Below are positions 34,150-46,740 of a stretch of 64,000 nucleotides of DNA, one piece after another. A program made the position numbers and the translations under genes. The DNA comes from Campanula takesimana (lineage: Eukaryota > Streptophyta > Magnoliopsida > Asterales > Campanulaceae). The notes under the pieces were generated by a model. It searched no databases, was not told the origin of the DNA, and saw only the letters and a program-made list of their open reading frames with translations. Positions within the stretch are counted from its first letter, which is position 1, and the number at the start of each line of letters is the position of its first letter. The DNA is taken from contig JAOWBW010000386.1 of NCBI GenBank assembly GCA_026119855.1, forward strand, positions 806,001 through 870,000. The letters run 5' to 3'.

Positions 34150-34608
34150 TCATTCTCCTCCGCTTGAAGAAAATTCGCCCTCGAATTTTGAATTTTGTTT
34201 GAAGGCACGTATCTTGAAATTTTTCTTCATACCGGTGACGAACTTTGAACTTGGTACCACTCGTCATAATATCCATCCAATCCGTCCAGTAACATTGAAT
34301 AAAATTTTCAATGATCAATTTCTTGAGGCACCAAGTTGATGAACAATTAGAATAATAAACTTCAAAGGGATCTTCATAAGGATGACTACCTTTTATCACC
34401 TCAAACTTCCATATCAATTCATCTTGTGAAGATTTGAGGCCAACCTTAGTTACACCCATTTGATGAGATGTCACTAAATGACAGAATTCACAATGACACT
34501 CATCAATTACAGGAGGTATTGAACAATCGACAAGAACTTCTGGACTTGAAGATTCGATAAAAATCTCGGAGAGAACAATCCTCGAACTAAGCGTTTCGAG
34601 ATCAGATA

Positions 34609-37115
34609 TGTAACGCCCATCCTTAATCTTGTTAAATATTTGAATTACTTGTTAAATACTTAAACTTGCATATTATGTGCTAGTTTTACTTTGGTTAATT
34701 TCTTAACTGCTTTAGAATATTAAGGTGGTTAAATGTCTAGTTTTGACTTTAGGGTCATTTGTGAAAATATGACTTTAGGGGTCTTTTTGTTAAAAGTGAA
34801 ACTTGAGGGGCCTAAGTGCAATTTCCTAAAAGTTGAATGTATATAAAGTGGGTTTGCTTCTCAGAAGCTTATTCCCAAAAAAATTTCTTCTCGTTCTTTC
34901 TCTGTCTCAAAGTTAGGTTTAGGGTTTACCCTATTCTCGACTCCTCGAGGTTAATTATCCCTCTGTTCTTGATTTCGATCCTGGATAAATATTCGTGGCG
35001 TTGAATAGAGCGTTTCCAGCCGAATAGAAATTAATTTGGGTGAACTTGATTCCGGAGTAGGTAAGTTATTAGCTCTCCCTTGCTTGTAATAACATGCATA
35101 TATGTTATTCCTAATACTTGTGTTTGTCAATTTTGTGTTTGGGCAATTTTTGTGATACTTGTAATTTTAGGACAAAGGGAGTATAAATATACTGCATATG
35201 AAAGAAACTTGAAAAAGTGTTTTAAAACTTGGTTAACCCTCCTGGGTTTGTTAAAAGGTTAGTAGAAAAGTTACTCCTACTTGTGGGACGGTGAAATGAA
35301 TGAAAGTATCCCTAAATGAGTATATGAGTTTATTAGAAAATTATACTTATACTTTTGAGACGGTGAAATATTTAAATGGAATAAAATAAAATTATTCTAT
35401 TATTTGTGGGACAGTAAAAAAATTAATGAAAGTATCCCCACAAAAGTGTTTTGAGCATGTTAAAATGCACTCTTGAATGTTAGGGAGTGTTAGTAAGTTT
35501 ATACTCCTACTTGTGGGACGGGTAAATTTGAGCTTGTTAAATGAATGAAATGAAACCTTATCCCTCCTAAGGCATAGAGCCTTAGTATAAGATGTCCTAG
35601 CAAGTGTTTATGTACTTTTTGGGGCATTAGAACTTGGTCTTGAACATGAGTGCTTATTGAATTAAAATGAAAACTTAAGTACAAGAGTAACAACTCTTCT
35701 TTATGTCTTGAAAGTGCTATGAAGAAGCACTAATGTGTTATGCTTGTCTTGAAATCAATGTTTGTGCACCTTAGGGGCATTAGAACAGAGTCTTAGAATT
35801 GAACATCCTAAGAATAGGATTAAGAACTTGTAAGAGAAAAAGATATAACTCTTATACATGCTTGAATGTCCAAAGATTGGAATGATAACTCGAGTATAAG
35901 ATAATAAAATCTTGTACATGACTTGACACCAATACATGTGTATGGTAATGAACTAGAAAGTGCTATGAACAAGCACTAACGTGTATGAGAAATGTTCTTG
36001 ATGTGTATGTGCAAACATTGCATATAGTTGCTTGATAACAATGTGACTTCTTGATTACTTGAAGCATGTTCCGTGTTGTGAGCTAGTCCACTACTTTTGG
36101 ATTAGTTATTCTCCCGTAGTTCAAGTAAATACCTACTTGTGCATTCTTGTGTGAGTCCAGCTGGTCCTTGCTTGTTCGGAGGTATAGAGGTTCACGCTTA
36201 TCATGAGGCTGGGGCCAAAGTGATAATCGGGGATCTATGTATCTGCGCTTGACCCCTTACTACAGGCCATAGTAAGGGCATAGCTTCCATTATTAGATCA
36301 ATACGCCTGATATAAGTGAATGCTAAACTCTTGAACACCTCGTGAGTTTTGATCTTGGGAATGACACTGGTTACCTGTCTTCTGATATATACTGAATAAG
36401 CAGTTTCTTGATATTGATCGTGATTGTCAACAGTAATACAAGCTACGACAACAATGGTATTCTTGGGAGGAATAAGGAAGGAAGCAATATCCTTTGTAAC
36501 ATGCTAGCTTAGCCTTATGTGCTACTTGATGAGTTGGCTTAGCCTCTCATATACTTGTTACTTGATGATACTTGATACATGATTACTTGAGTATCTACTT
36601 GAATTGCATGATAATATGTCATGTAGTTGCATCTAATAGCTTACTGAGATTTATCTCACCCCGTTTCTTGTTTAATTGTTTTCCTTAGATCAAAGGAAGG
36701 CTAGTGATAGTGCGAAGTGAGGCTCGACATAGCTGGGAGCTTACTACGCAGGTGGTTATTCTTTTGGGGATCGTGGTCCTTTTACATTTTGGTGAGGACG
36801 ATGTATTATGGGTTATGTAACTCCTTATTTTGGGGTAGACAGTCTTGTATAGTACTTGTTGTTTCTAGACATCTTGTAATGCCAGCTTATGTGCTAGGCA
36901 TGTTTCCGCTGTGTATAATCATATTTGGTTTAAACTTTCTTGTCTAGAACTCGTGGTGTGAGCTATCTTAGCTCCTTACTCTAGAGTATATATATCATGT
37001 CAGTTTGTTATAAACAGTTGACATCTAGTTTCTTGTTAGTTTCTTGATTCTCGTTAGTCACGCGCATCCAGGTTTGAGGTTTTATTAGGGGATCCCAGGA
37101 CCTGGGGGCGTGTCA
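34609..37115 (+). repeat. 5' LTR of Tekay copy 2
   Basis: 2507 bp, TG...CA. Contains ATGTATATAAAGTGG near 34846 as likely TATA box, followed by the R-like stretch. The short hydrophobic frames in it are not genes. Confidence 0.95.
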
Positions 37116-37118
37116 CGT

Positions 37119-37130
37119 TGGTATCAAAGC
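37119..37130 (+). promoter_or_regulatory. Primer binding site, Tekay copy 2
   Basis: TGGTATCAAAGC, three bases after the LTR, is an initiator-Met-type PBS with one base changed relative to copy 1 (TGGTATCAGAGC). Confidence 0.8.
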
Positions 37131-37252
37131 TACCCTGGTTTAGCTACCCTGTTTAGCTACCTTGGTTTGCTCTAAGTCTGGATAGGGTCTATGGCCTAGG
37201 TATGGGTTAGTCTTGGGGTGTTATTAACGCCGAGTGTTTACCTACAGGTACA

Positions 37253-38317
37253 ATGAGTTCTGAAGGTACTAGTGGCAGTAATCAGCTGAGATCTGTAACT
37301 CCTCAAGAAGAGATGGTTGATAATATAGACTGGGATTATCCTAATCGACTTACAAGGTTCTTGAAGTTGAAACCTCGTAGCTTTGACGGGGAATTTGATG
37401 CTAAGAAGGCAGAAGAGTGGATTGAAAGTATAGAAAAGATATTTACAGCCTTGAGATGTGCAGGAGGTGATAAGGTAACATTTGCAACCTTTAAACTTGA
37501 GAAAGCTGCTGAACATTGGTGGCAAGTTTTGAATAAAAGCTGGGAACTGGAAGGGGTACCACAGACTTGGGAGAATTTTCTGAAAGCATTCAAGTCATAG
37601 TTTATTCCAGCAGTGGTTCAAGACAGAAAAGAGATGGAATTTCTTAATCTGGAGCAGGGAAGCTTGACAGTGGGGAAATACTCAACCAAGTTCACAGAAT
37701 TGGCTAGGTATTGTGATCACTTAGTTCCAAATGAAGCGAAGAAGGCACAGAGGTTTGTTAAAGGGTTGAAGACTGAGTACAGAAAGCAACTTCTTTCTTT
37801 ACAGCTTACTAGTTACCAACAAGCAGTGGAAAGGTCTTATGAGATTGATAATGACATTGAAGAACATAAGGTGAAGCAGAGAACAATCATGACAGGTCGT
37901 GTTTCAGAGAAAGCACAGGGATCTGGTTCTAAGGGTGGTAAATCTAACCGCCAGGATCATCGATTTCGACAACCATCTTAAAGTAAAGGTAGTGTATCAA
38001 CTGGTTCTAAGACAACAGTCCAAGGTCCCAGGAGAGTGTGTGGTTATTGCTTGAAAGAAGGCCATTCTGAAGACAAGTGTTGGCTAAAGCAAGGAAAATG
38101 TTTATCTTGTGGTGAAACTGGGCACTTTATCAAGAATTGTCCTAAAGGCAAGGGAAGTCAAGTTGGGGGTACGAGTCAACAGGCTTCAGGTACTAAGAGA
38201 GATAGTGGGGGTCGACCTAAAGTTCAGGGTCGAGTGTTTGCTCTAGATCAGCAGGGTGTAGCTGAGTCTTCTGCGGTCATAGGAGGTACTATATTACTTT
38301 CTAGTACGAGAGCGTGA
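37253..38317 (+). pseudogene. Tekay copy 2 gag with two CCHC zinc knuckles
   Basis: Starts MSSEGTSGSNQLRS. The gag domain covers LKPRSFDGEFDAKKAEEWIE through FVKGLKTEYRKQL. Two intact knuckles follow: CGYCLKEGHSEDKC and CLSCGETGHFIKNC, both C-x2-C-x4-H-x4-C, for nucleic-acid binding in the particle. In-frame stops are TAG 37598-37600, TAA 37979-37981 and TGA 38315-38317, without any frameshift. The TGA aligns with Arg in copy 1 (CGA to TGA). Gag and pol are one continuous frame, as usual for Tekay. Confidence 0.9.
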
Positions 38318-41300
38318 GTCCTGATAGATCCAGGCTCATCTCATTCTTATGTGGCATCTCATTTTGTGTTGCACTTGCATGTTCTTCCTGATTTTATGCC
38401 TTATGTGCTAGAAGTATCTTCCCCTATGGGAGATTTCATGTTTGCTTCTGAGGTTTACAAGAAATGTGAGGTTCTTATGGGTGATCATGCCTTTCTTGCT
38501 GACCTAGTCGTGTTACCTATGAGGGAGTTTGACGTGATTCTTGGCATGGATTGGCTCTATGTGCATCATGCATCTATTGATTGTCATAGAAAAGTAGTAA
38601 CTTTTTCTATATCTGGTTTGCCTGATTTTACCTTCGAAGGTGATAGGCCTATATGTGCTATACATGTTATTTCTGCTTTAAAAGCTAGAAAACTTTTATC
38701 TCGTGGTTGTGCCGGGTATCTCGCATGTGTGCTTGACAAGAGTTTATCTGTTCCCAAGATGGAAGATATTCTTGTTGTGTCTGAATTTTCAGATGTGTTC
38801 TCTTCTGAGTATAGCATGCCACCTGATCGAGAGCTTGAGTTCTGTATTGAGTTATTACCAAGTACAGCACCAATCTCTAAAGCACCTTATAGAATGGCTC
38901 CAGCTGAGTTGAAAGAGTTAAAGACACAGCTTGAGGAATTACTTGAAAGGGGCTTCATCAGGCCTAGTGTATCACCGTGGGGTGCACCAGTGTTATTTGT
39001 CAGAAAGAAAGATGGGACTCTGCGATTGTGTATTGATTTCAGAGATCTTAATCAGGTAACCATAAAGAACAAATATCTGTTACCTCATATTGATGACTTG
39101 TTTGATCAACTTCAGGGTTCAGTAGTGTACTCGAAGCTTGACTTGAGAAGTGGTTATCATCAGTTGAAAATCAGATCTGATGATATACCAAAGACAGCTT
39201 TCCGTACCAGGTATGGGCATTATGAGTTTATTGTTATGCCATTCGGTTTGACAAATGCTCCAGCTGTATTTATGGATTTGATGAACCGTATATTCAAACC
39301 ATATCTTGATTGTTTCGTGGTGGTATTCATTGATGATATTCTTATGTATTCTAAATCACGGGCTGAACATGAACAACATCTCAGAGTGGTATTGCAAGTT
39401 CTTCGTGAGAAACAATTATTTGCAAAATTCAGCAAATATGCTTTCTGGTTAGAAGAGGTTTCATTTTTGGGACATGTTGTGTTTGCTACTGGTATTGCAG
39501 TAGATCCTTCCAAAGTTGAAGCAGTTGTAAACTGGAAGAGGCCAACTACAGTGACAGAGATCCGTAGTTTCTTGGGCTTGGCTAGTTATTATCGGAGATT
39601 CATTGAGGGATTCTCTAAGATTGCTACTCCATTGACTAATCTGACTCGAAAAGCTAGTTCTTTTGAGTAGAATGACAAGTGTGAAGCAAGTTTTTAAGAG
39701 TTGAAAAGGCCCTTAACTACAGCTCCAGTCTTGGCTTTGCCTAGTGGTTCTGAGAATTTCATGGTTTATACTGATGCTTCTAAAGAAGGATTGGGTTGTG
39801 TTTTAATGCAAGATGGCAAGGTAATAGCTTATGCTTCTCGAAAATTATCTCCTTATGAAAAGAACTATCCTACTCATGATTTAGAGTTGGCTGCGATTAT
39901 TTTTGCTTTGCATAAATGGAGGCATTACTTGTATGGAACAAAATTTGAAGTCTTCACAGATCATAAGAGCTTGAAGAAACATTTCTGGTGGAACAATATG
40001 AAAAGAGAAATTGATGAGTATATATCCAAATGTTTGACTTGTCAACAGGTAAAAGTGGAACATCAACGTCCAGCAGGTTTGTTGCAACCATTAGAAATTC
40101 CAGAGTGGAAATGGGAGCATATCACGATGGATTTTGTGACTGGTTTGCCACGTACCAGACGAGGCCATGATGCTATGTGGGTTATAGTGGATAGACTGAC
40201 CAAGTCAGCTCACTTCTTGTCTGTTTCCATGGGATATTCATTATCTCAGTTGGCATCTTTGTATGTTCAGGAGATAGTCCGACTGCATGGGGTTCCTGTG
40301 AGTATTGTATCTGACAGAGATCCTCGTTTTACTTCTCGATTCTGGCAGGCTCTTCAGGGTGCCATGGGTACTAAATTGAAATTCAGTACAGCTTTTCATC
40401 CCCAATCTGATGGGCAATCTGAGAGACTTATACAGATTCTTGAGGATATGTTACGTGCTTGTGTTGTTGACTTTAAAGGCAGTTGGGATACTCATCTTCC
40501 TTTGGTTGAGTTTGCTTATAACAACAGTTATCAGTCTAGCATTGAAATGGCTCCTTATGAAGCTCTTTATGGCAGAAAGTGTCGATCTCCTATTGTAGAC
40601 ACCCCGCCTTGGACCTCTCATGTCCCGATTGCATACACATTCTTTGTCTTCCTCTTTTCTGTTAAGTTTTGTTACTTTTCGTTAACTTTCGTTACTTTTC
40701 GTTAAGTTCCTGACATACTCCGTTAGTCTTGGATTTGACTAAGTGGCAAAGTCAACCTTGAGTCTTTGTTTCATTTATTTTTGTTGACTTTCGTGATGTT
40801 CGTTAAGTTTTTGGACTAATTCCGTTAGTTTTGGGGCTTAACTGCATAACGGGGTTAACTTTTGGGCTGAAATATGAATTTCCTGAAGCTGGGATGCGCA
40901 CGCCTTTGCCCTCCTTTGTGGGAGGCGTGCTCCTCCCATAGGGGGGTGGGAAGCGCGCGCTTCCCGCTTCCAGAATCTCAGATTTTGCCAAATTTTCCTC
41001 CTTTTCTGATTTGTAACGCCCAAGACCATTATGCCTTGGCTTGATCCGGGGAATGGCCATCTTTGTGACCACAAACACTTCTCCAACACCTATATAAACC
41101 TCTTCATTCCATCATGAAAGGAAGGATGATTTCTTAACACAAAAATACTTCAAAACACACAAAAGTCTATTTTTCAAGAAGTGGTCAACACAAAGATTTG
41201 GTTCTTCTCCGTTCAAGCATAAGGTACAAGGTTTATTCTCTTCTTCTAAATTCTAAGTCTTATTTCCTTTCTTCATATTCTCATCTCTTCTAAGTGAGTA

Positions 41301-42381
41301 TGCAATCTCCATAAAAAGGGATACAATCAAAAGGCCACTTCACTATTGAAGTTTGACCAAGGTTACATCCCAACATTCCAAACTACATTTTAATTCACCA
41401 TTTTCATCTCTTCATGTAATTGTCTAGCATAATTATTACATGTAATATTTAGCATTAAATCAATAAAATCATTCTTTTCCCCTTTTCTTTACATTATAAT
41501 TGTTAGCATTGTTAATAAATTGAAGGACATTTAGCATTAGAACACCAATAGTAGCAAGACCCGCATAAGCGGGGCGGAGTGGGTGTTTAAGTACTTCCCA
41601 CTCCGTCACCTAACCCCCGAACCCTTCTCTCCCGAATCTCTGGTTTTGTACATAAATTAGGCTATTTCTAGGTTTTTCTTATGTTCCTTTAAAAACATAG
41701 GTGGCGACTCTAAACAAATCTAAAAACAAGTTAGACATCCTAGGATAATTCACCGCTCTAGCCAAGCCGTGGTTCCCCGGGGTATCTACACCTATATGCT
41801 GGGATGAAGTGGGAGAAGCTAGACTCTTGGGACCTGAAATGGTTCAACAGTCAGTTGAGAGTGTGAAACTCATTCGAGATAGATTGCGCACGGCTCAAAG
41901 TAGACAAAAGAGTTATGCTGATCATCGAAGAAGGGATCTTGAATTCCAGGTAGGTGATTTTGTATTCTTGAAAGTCTCTTCTCGTAGAGGTATAAAGAGA
42001 TTTGGGAAAAAAGGAAAGTTATCTCCTCGTTATATCGGTCCATTTGAAATTCTTGAAAGAGTTGGTAAGTTGGCTTATAGAGTGGCTTTACCACCTTCTT
42101 TATCTGGTATTCATGATGTATTCCATGTATCTATGCTTCGCAAGTATATGGCGGATGAGTCGCATGTTCTTGAGTATGAGGCTATTCCATTTCAGCCTGA
42201 TTTGTCTTATGAGGAACAACCTGTTGAAATTCTTGACTGGAAAGAGCAAGTCTTGCGCACCAAAAGGATTCCTATTGTGAAGGTCCTTTGGAGAAATCAT
42301 GAAATAGAAGAGGCTACTTGGGAAACCGAGAAAGAGATGCGAGATAAATACCCTAGCCTATTTGAAAACTTTGGTAAGTGA
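38318..42381 (+). pseudogene. Tekay copy 2 pol: protease, RT, partial RNase H, integrase, chromodomain-like tail
   Basis: Protease LIDPGSSHSYVA and DVILGMDWL; RT with YSKLDLRSGYHQ and FIDDIL; RNase H start (YTDASKEGLG, DLELAAIIFA) up to TDHKSLK. Here an in-frame deletion at about 39970 joins directly to KKHFWWNNMKREI, removing about 160 residues found in copy 1 (RNase H end and the two zinc-binding His of integrase). The integrase core keeps D (TMDFVTG), D (SDRDPRF) and E (SERLIQ). Stops: TAG 39668-39670 (Trp in copy 1) and TAA 39695-39697. The solo LTR at 40594-41790 splits the frame before CWDEVGEARL. The tail NHEIEEATWETEKEM is a chromodomain-like motif. Confidence 0.9.
40594..41790 (+). 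mobile_element. Solo LTR of the Tat family inside Tekay copy 2 (TSD CCTAT)
   Basis: Starts TGTAGACACCCCGCCTTGGA and ends GGTTCCCCGGGGTATCTACA, flanked by CCTAT (40589-40593, 41791-41795). The ends match the LTRs of the Tat element at 47874-61264 in opposite orientation, but it is longer (1197 versus about 980 bp) and diverged, so it is a related family member. TATA-like CACCTATATAAACC near 41087. It carries three CG-rich blocks at about 40892-40975. Confidence 0.9.
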
Positions 42382-42416
42382 AATTCGTGGGCGAATTTTC
42401 TTTAAGGTGGGGAGGA

Positions 42417-44919
42417 TGTAACGCCCATCCTTAATCTTGTTAAATATTTGACTTACTTGTTAAATACTTAAACTTGCATATTATGTGCTAGTTTTACTTG
42501 TGTTAATTTCTTAACTGCTTTAGAATATTAAGGTGGTTAAATGTCTAGTTTTGACTTTAGGGTCATTTGTGAAAATATGACTTTAGGGGTCTTTTTGTTA
42601 AAAGTGAAACTTGAGGGGCCTAAGTGCAATTTCCTAAAAGTTGAATGTATATAAAGTGGGTTTGCTTCTCAGAAGCTTATTCCCAGAAAAATTTCTTCTC
42701 GTTCTTTCTCTGTCTCAAAGTTAGGTTTAGGGTTTACCCTATTCTCGATTCCTCGAGGTTAATTATCCCTCTGTTCTTGATTCTGATCCCGAATATATAT
42801 TTGTGGCGTTGAATAGAGCGTTTCCAGCCGAATAGAAATTAATTTGGGTGAACTTGATTCCGGAGTAGGTAAGTTATTAGCTCCCCCTTGCTTGTAATAA
42901 CATGCATATATGTTATTCCTAATACTTGTGCTTGTCAATTTTGTGTTTGGGGTAATTTTTGTGATACTTGTAATTTTGGGACAAAGGGAGTATAAATATA
43001 CTGCGTATGAAAGAAACTTGAAAAAGTGTTTTAAACTTGGTTAACCCTCTTGGGTTTGTTAAAAGGTTAGTAGAAACTCCTACTTGTGGGACGGTGAAAT
43101 GAATGAAAGTATCCCTAAATGAGTAAATGAGTTTATTAGAAAATTATACTTATACTTTTGGGACAGTGAAATATTTAAATGGAATAAAAGAAAATTATTC
43201 TATTATTTGTGGGACGGTAAAAAAATTAATGAAAGTATCCCTACAAAAGTGTTTTGAGCATGTTAAAATGCACTCTTGAATGTTAGGGAGTGTTAGTAAG
43301 TTTATACTCCTACTTGTGGGACGGGAAAATTTGAGCTTGTTAAATGAATGAAATGAAACCTTATCCCTCCTAAGGCATAGAGCCTTAGTATAATATATCC
43401 TAGCAAGTGTATATGTACATTTTGGGGCATTAGAACTTGGTCTTGAACATGAGTGCTTATTGAATTAAAATGAGAACTTAAGTACAAGAGTAACAACTCT
43501 TCTTTATGTCTTGAAAGTGCTATGAACAAGCACTAATGTGTTATGGTTGTCTTGAAATCAATGTTTGTGCACTTTAGGGGCATTAGAACAGAGTCTTAGA
43601 ATTGAACATCTTAAGAATAGGATTAAGAACTTGTAAGAGAAAAAGATATAACTCTTATAAATGCTTGAATGTCCAAAGATTGGAATGATAACTCGAGTAT
43701 AAGACAATAAAATCTTGTACATGAATTGACACCAATACATGTGTATGGTAATAAACTATAAAGTGCTATGAACAAGCACTAACGTGTATGAGAAATTTTC
43801 TTGATGTGTATGTGCAAACATTGCATATATTTACTTGATAACAATGTGACTTCTTGATTACTTGAAGCATGTTCCGTGTTGTGAGCTAGTCCACTACTTT
43901 TGGATTAGTTCTTCTCCCGTAGTTCAAGTAAATACCTACTTGTGCATTCTTGTGTGAGTCCAGCTGGTCCTTGCTTGTTCGGAGGTATATAGGTTCACGC
44001 TTATCATGAGGCTGGGGCCAAAGTGATAATCGGGGATCTATGTATCTGCGCTTGACCCCTTACTACAGGCCATAGTAAGGGCATAGCTTCCTTTATTAGA
44101 GCAATACGCCTGATATAAGTGAATGCTAAACTCTTGAACACCTCGTGAGTTTTGATCTTGGGAATGACACTGGTTACCGGGTCTTCTGATATATACTGAA
44201 TAAGTAGTTTCTTGATATTGATCGTGATTGTCAAAAGTAATACAAGCTACGATAACAATGGTATTCTTGGGAGGAATAAGGAAGGAAGCAATATCCTTTG
44301 TAACATACTAGCTTAGCCTTATGTGCTACTTGAGGAGTTGGCTTAGCCTCTCATATACTTGTTACTTGATGATACTTGATACATGATTATTTGAGTATCT
44401 ACTTGAATTGCATGATAATATGTCATGTAGTTGCATCTAATAGCTTACTGAGATTTATCTCACCCCGTTTCTTGTTTAATTGTTTTCCTTAGATCAAAGG
44501 AAGGCTAGTGATAGTGCGAAGTGAGGCTCGACATAGCTGGGAGTTTACTACGCAGGTGGTTATTCTTTTGGGGATCGTTGTCCTTTTACATTTTGGTGAG
44601 GACGATGTATTATGGGTTGTGTAACTCCTTATTTTGGGGTTGACAGTCTTGTATAGTGCTTGTTGTTTCTAGACATCTTGTAATGCCAGCTTATGTGCTA
44701 GGCATGTTTCCGCTGTGTATAATCATGTTTGGTTTAAACTTTCTTGTCTAGAACTCGTGGTGTGAGCTATCTTAGCTCCTTACTCTAGAGTATATATATC
44801 ATGTCAGTTTGTTATAAACAGTTAACATCCAGTTTCTTGTTAGTTTCTTGATTCTCGTTAGTCACGCACATCCAGGTTTGAGGTTTTATTAGGGGATCCC
44901 GGGACCTGGGGGCGTGTCA
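42417..44919 (+). repeat. 3' LTR of Tekay copy 2
   Basis: 2503 bp, directly after the GGTGGGGAGGA polypurine tract. Pairs with 34609-37115. Confidence 0.95.
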
Positions 44920-45054
44920 AGATATACGTTGATCTACGACTCGTGCGATACGCTGGTCCAGCACATCCTCCTCACGTTCGTAGATCTCTTCCACAGTGGC
45001 CATCTTTCTTCCTCGTGCCATCCTTCCTAGAACGAACCGTAGTCTGATACCAAA

Positions 45055-45603
45055 TGACGTAGCGGAAGACTTGATAGGAATCAACCCTAGTAGAATTTAA
45101 TCAATACTAGCGATCGATCTTCAACAATCGTAGAACTTAATCAAATACGAAGAGTTGGACGAAAGGAGGAAAACTCAGACTTTCGGATTTAAGAAAAGAG
45201 CAATGCTCAATCAAATTTTCTAAGTCGATTTATATTTAGATAGGATATAATGTCATGTTTAGAAATAGATTTATGATATATTTTGATGTTTTTTAGTTGT
45301 AATAGGTTACTATATAGGTTAGGATTATTTTTAGGAGTGTTTGACTTGTTTTCTAAATCGTACGAGTCTTATAAAAATAGGGTTAATGTTAATTCCGAAA
45401 ATCAGTTGTTGATTAATAAAATTTATGTATTGAACGTTGTTTTTTATTCCCGAAAGTGGATTTCTTCCCTTTTGATTCCAATTTCCTAGTATTCGTTGAA
45501 TCAATGGATTATTGAAGGCTATTCTTCCGGCATTGTTGATAACAATCAACGGATTAATAGTGTTTATCCCTATTTATTTCTTTTATGCTTCCGCTTCCCT
45601 ACA
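45055..45603 (-). repeat. Array LTR C
   Basis: 549 bp. Starts TGACGTAGCGGAAG on the plus strand and ends CTTCCCTACA. Confidence 0.85.
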
Positions 45604-46159
45604 TCATTCTCCTCCGCTTGAAAAAAATTCGCCCTCGAATTTTGAATTTTGTTTGAAGGCACGTATCTTGAACTTTTTCTTCATACCGGTGGCGAACTTT
45701 GAACTTGGTACCACTCGTCATAATATCCATCCAATCCGTCCAGTAACATTGAATAAAATTTTCAATGATCAATTTCTTGAGGCACCAAGTTGATGAACAA
45801 TTAGAATAATAAACTTTAAAGGGATCTTCATAATGATGACTACCTTTTATCACCTCAAACTTCCATATCAATTCATCTTGTGAAGATTTGAGGTCAACCT
45901 TAGTTACACCCATTTGATAAGATGTCACTAAATGACAGATTTCATAATGACACTCATCAAAATACAGAAGTTTTGACCAATCGACAAGAACTTCTGGACT
46001 TGAAGATTCGACAAAAATCTCGGAGAGAACAATCCTCAAACTAAGATTTTCGAGATCAGATATACTTTGATCTACGACTCGTGCGATACGCTGGTCCAGC
46101 ACATCCTCCTCACGTTCGTAGATCTCTTCCACAGTGGCCATCTTTCTTCCTCGTGCCAT
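45599..46159 (-). CDS. Array interior 3: intact 186-codon ORF
   Basis: Same 561-base frame as interior 1, MARGRKMATVEEIYERE to FKRRRMM. Differences include DQSISDLENLS for DQRISDLEKLS and DECHYEICH, where one Cys of the C-H-C-x2-C cluster is Tyr, so that cluster is not strictly kept. No stops or frameshifts. Confidence 0.4.
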   Translation of the reverse strand: MARGRKMATVEEIYEREEDVLDQRIARVVDQSISDLENLSLRIVLSEIFVESSSPEVLVDWSKLLYFDECHYEICHLVTSYQMGVTKVDLKSSQDELIWKFEVIKGSHHYEDPFKVYYSNCSSTWCLKKLIIENFIQCYWTDWMDIMTSGTKFKVRHRYEEKVQDTCLQTKFKIRGRIFFKRRRMM

Positions 46160-46191
46160 CCTTCCTAGAACGAACCGGAGTTGATACCAAC

Positions 46192-46740
46192 TGTCGTAGC
46201 GGAAGACTTGATAGGAATCAACCCTAGTAGAATTTAATCAATACTAGCGATCGATCTTCAACAATCGTAGAACTTAATCAAATACGAAGAGTTGGACGAA
46301 AGGAGGAAAACTCAGACTTTCAGATTTAAGAAAAGAGCAACGCTCAATCAAATTTTCTAAGTCGATTTATATTTAGATAGGATATAATATCATGTTTAGA
46401 AGTAGATTTATGATATATTTTGATGTTTTTGAGTTGTAATTGGTTGCTATATAGGTTAGGATTATTTTTAGGAGTGTTTGACTTGTTTTCTAAGTCGTAG
46501 GAGTTTTATAAAAATAGGGTTAATGTTGATTCCGAAAATCAGTTGTTGATTAATAAAATTTGAGTATTGAACGTTGTTTTTTATTCCCGAAAGTGGATTT
46601 CTTCCCTTTTGATGCCAATTTTCTAGTATTCGTTGAATCAATGGGTTATTGAAGGCTATTCTTCCGGTATTGTAGAGAACAATCAACGGATTAATAGTGT
46701 TTATCCCTATTTATTTCTTTTATGCTCCCGTTTCCCTACA
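46192..46740 (-). repeat. Array LTR D
   Basis: 549 bp, starting TGTCGTAGCGGAAG and ending TTTCCCTACA; slightly diverged from B and C. Confidence 0.85.

Larger units (their letters stand above)
34609..44919 (+). mobile_element. Tekay/Del-type Gypsy retrotransposon, copy 2 (TSD AGATA)
   Basis: The LTRs start TGTAACGCCCATCC and end GGGGGCGTGTCA. AGATA flanks both ends (34604-34608, 44920-44924). PBS follows the 5' LTR, and a PPT (AAGGTGGGGAGGA) precedes the 3' LTR. Gag to chromodomain lies in one reading frame with five stop codons, one in-frame deletion and a 1197-bp solo-LTR insertion in pol. The LTRs show clearly more differences by eye than those of copy 1, so this insertion is older. Confidence 0.95.
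34145..45021 (-). pseudogene. Array interior 2 ORF, split by the Tekay element
   Basis: Removing the 10311-bp insertion and one AGATA leaves 561 bases, the same length as interiors 1 and 3. Both halves appear open, so the main lesion is the insertion, which entered the codons for the DQRISDLE region. Residue changes versus interior 1 are few (for example C-E-F-C for C-E-I-C). Confidence 0.6.

Noticed and set aside
36717..36947. Hydrophobic 76-codon frame suggesting a membrane protein
   Set aside because: Inside the 5' LTR of Tekay copy 2 and not kept as an open frame in the 3' LTR.
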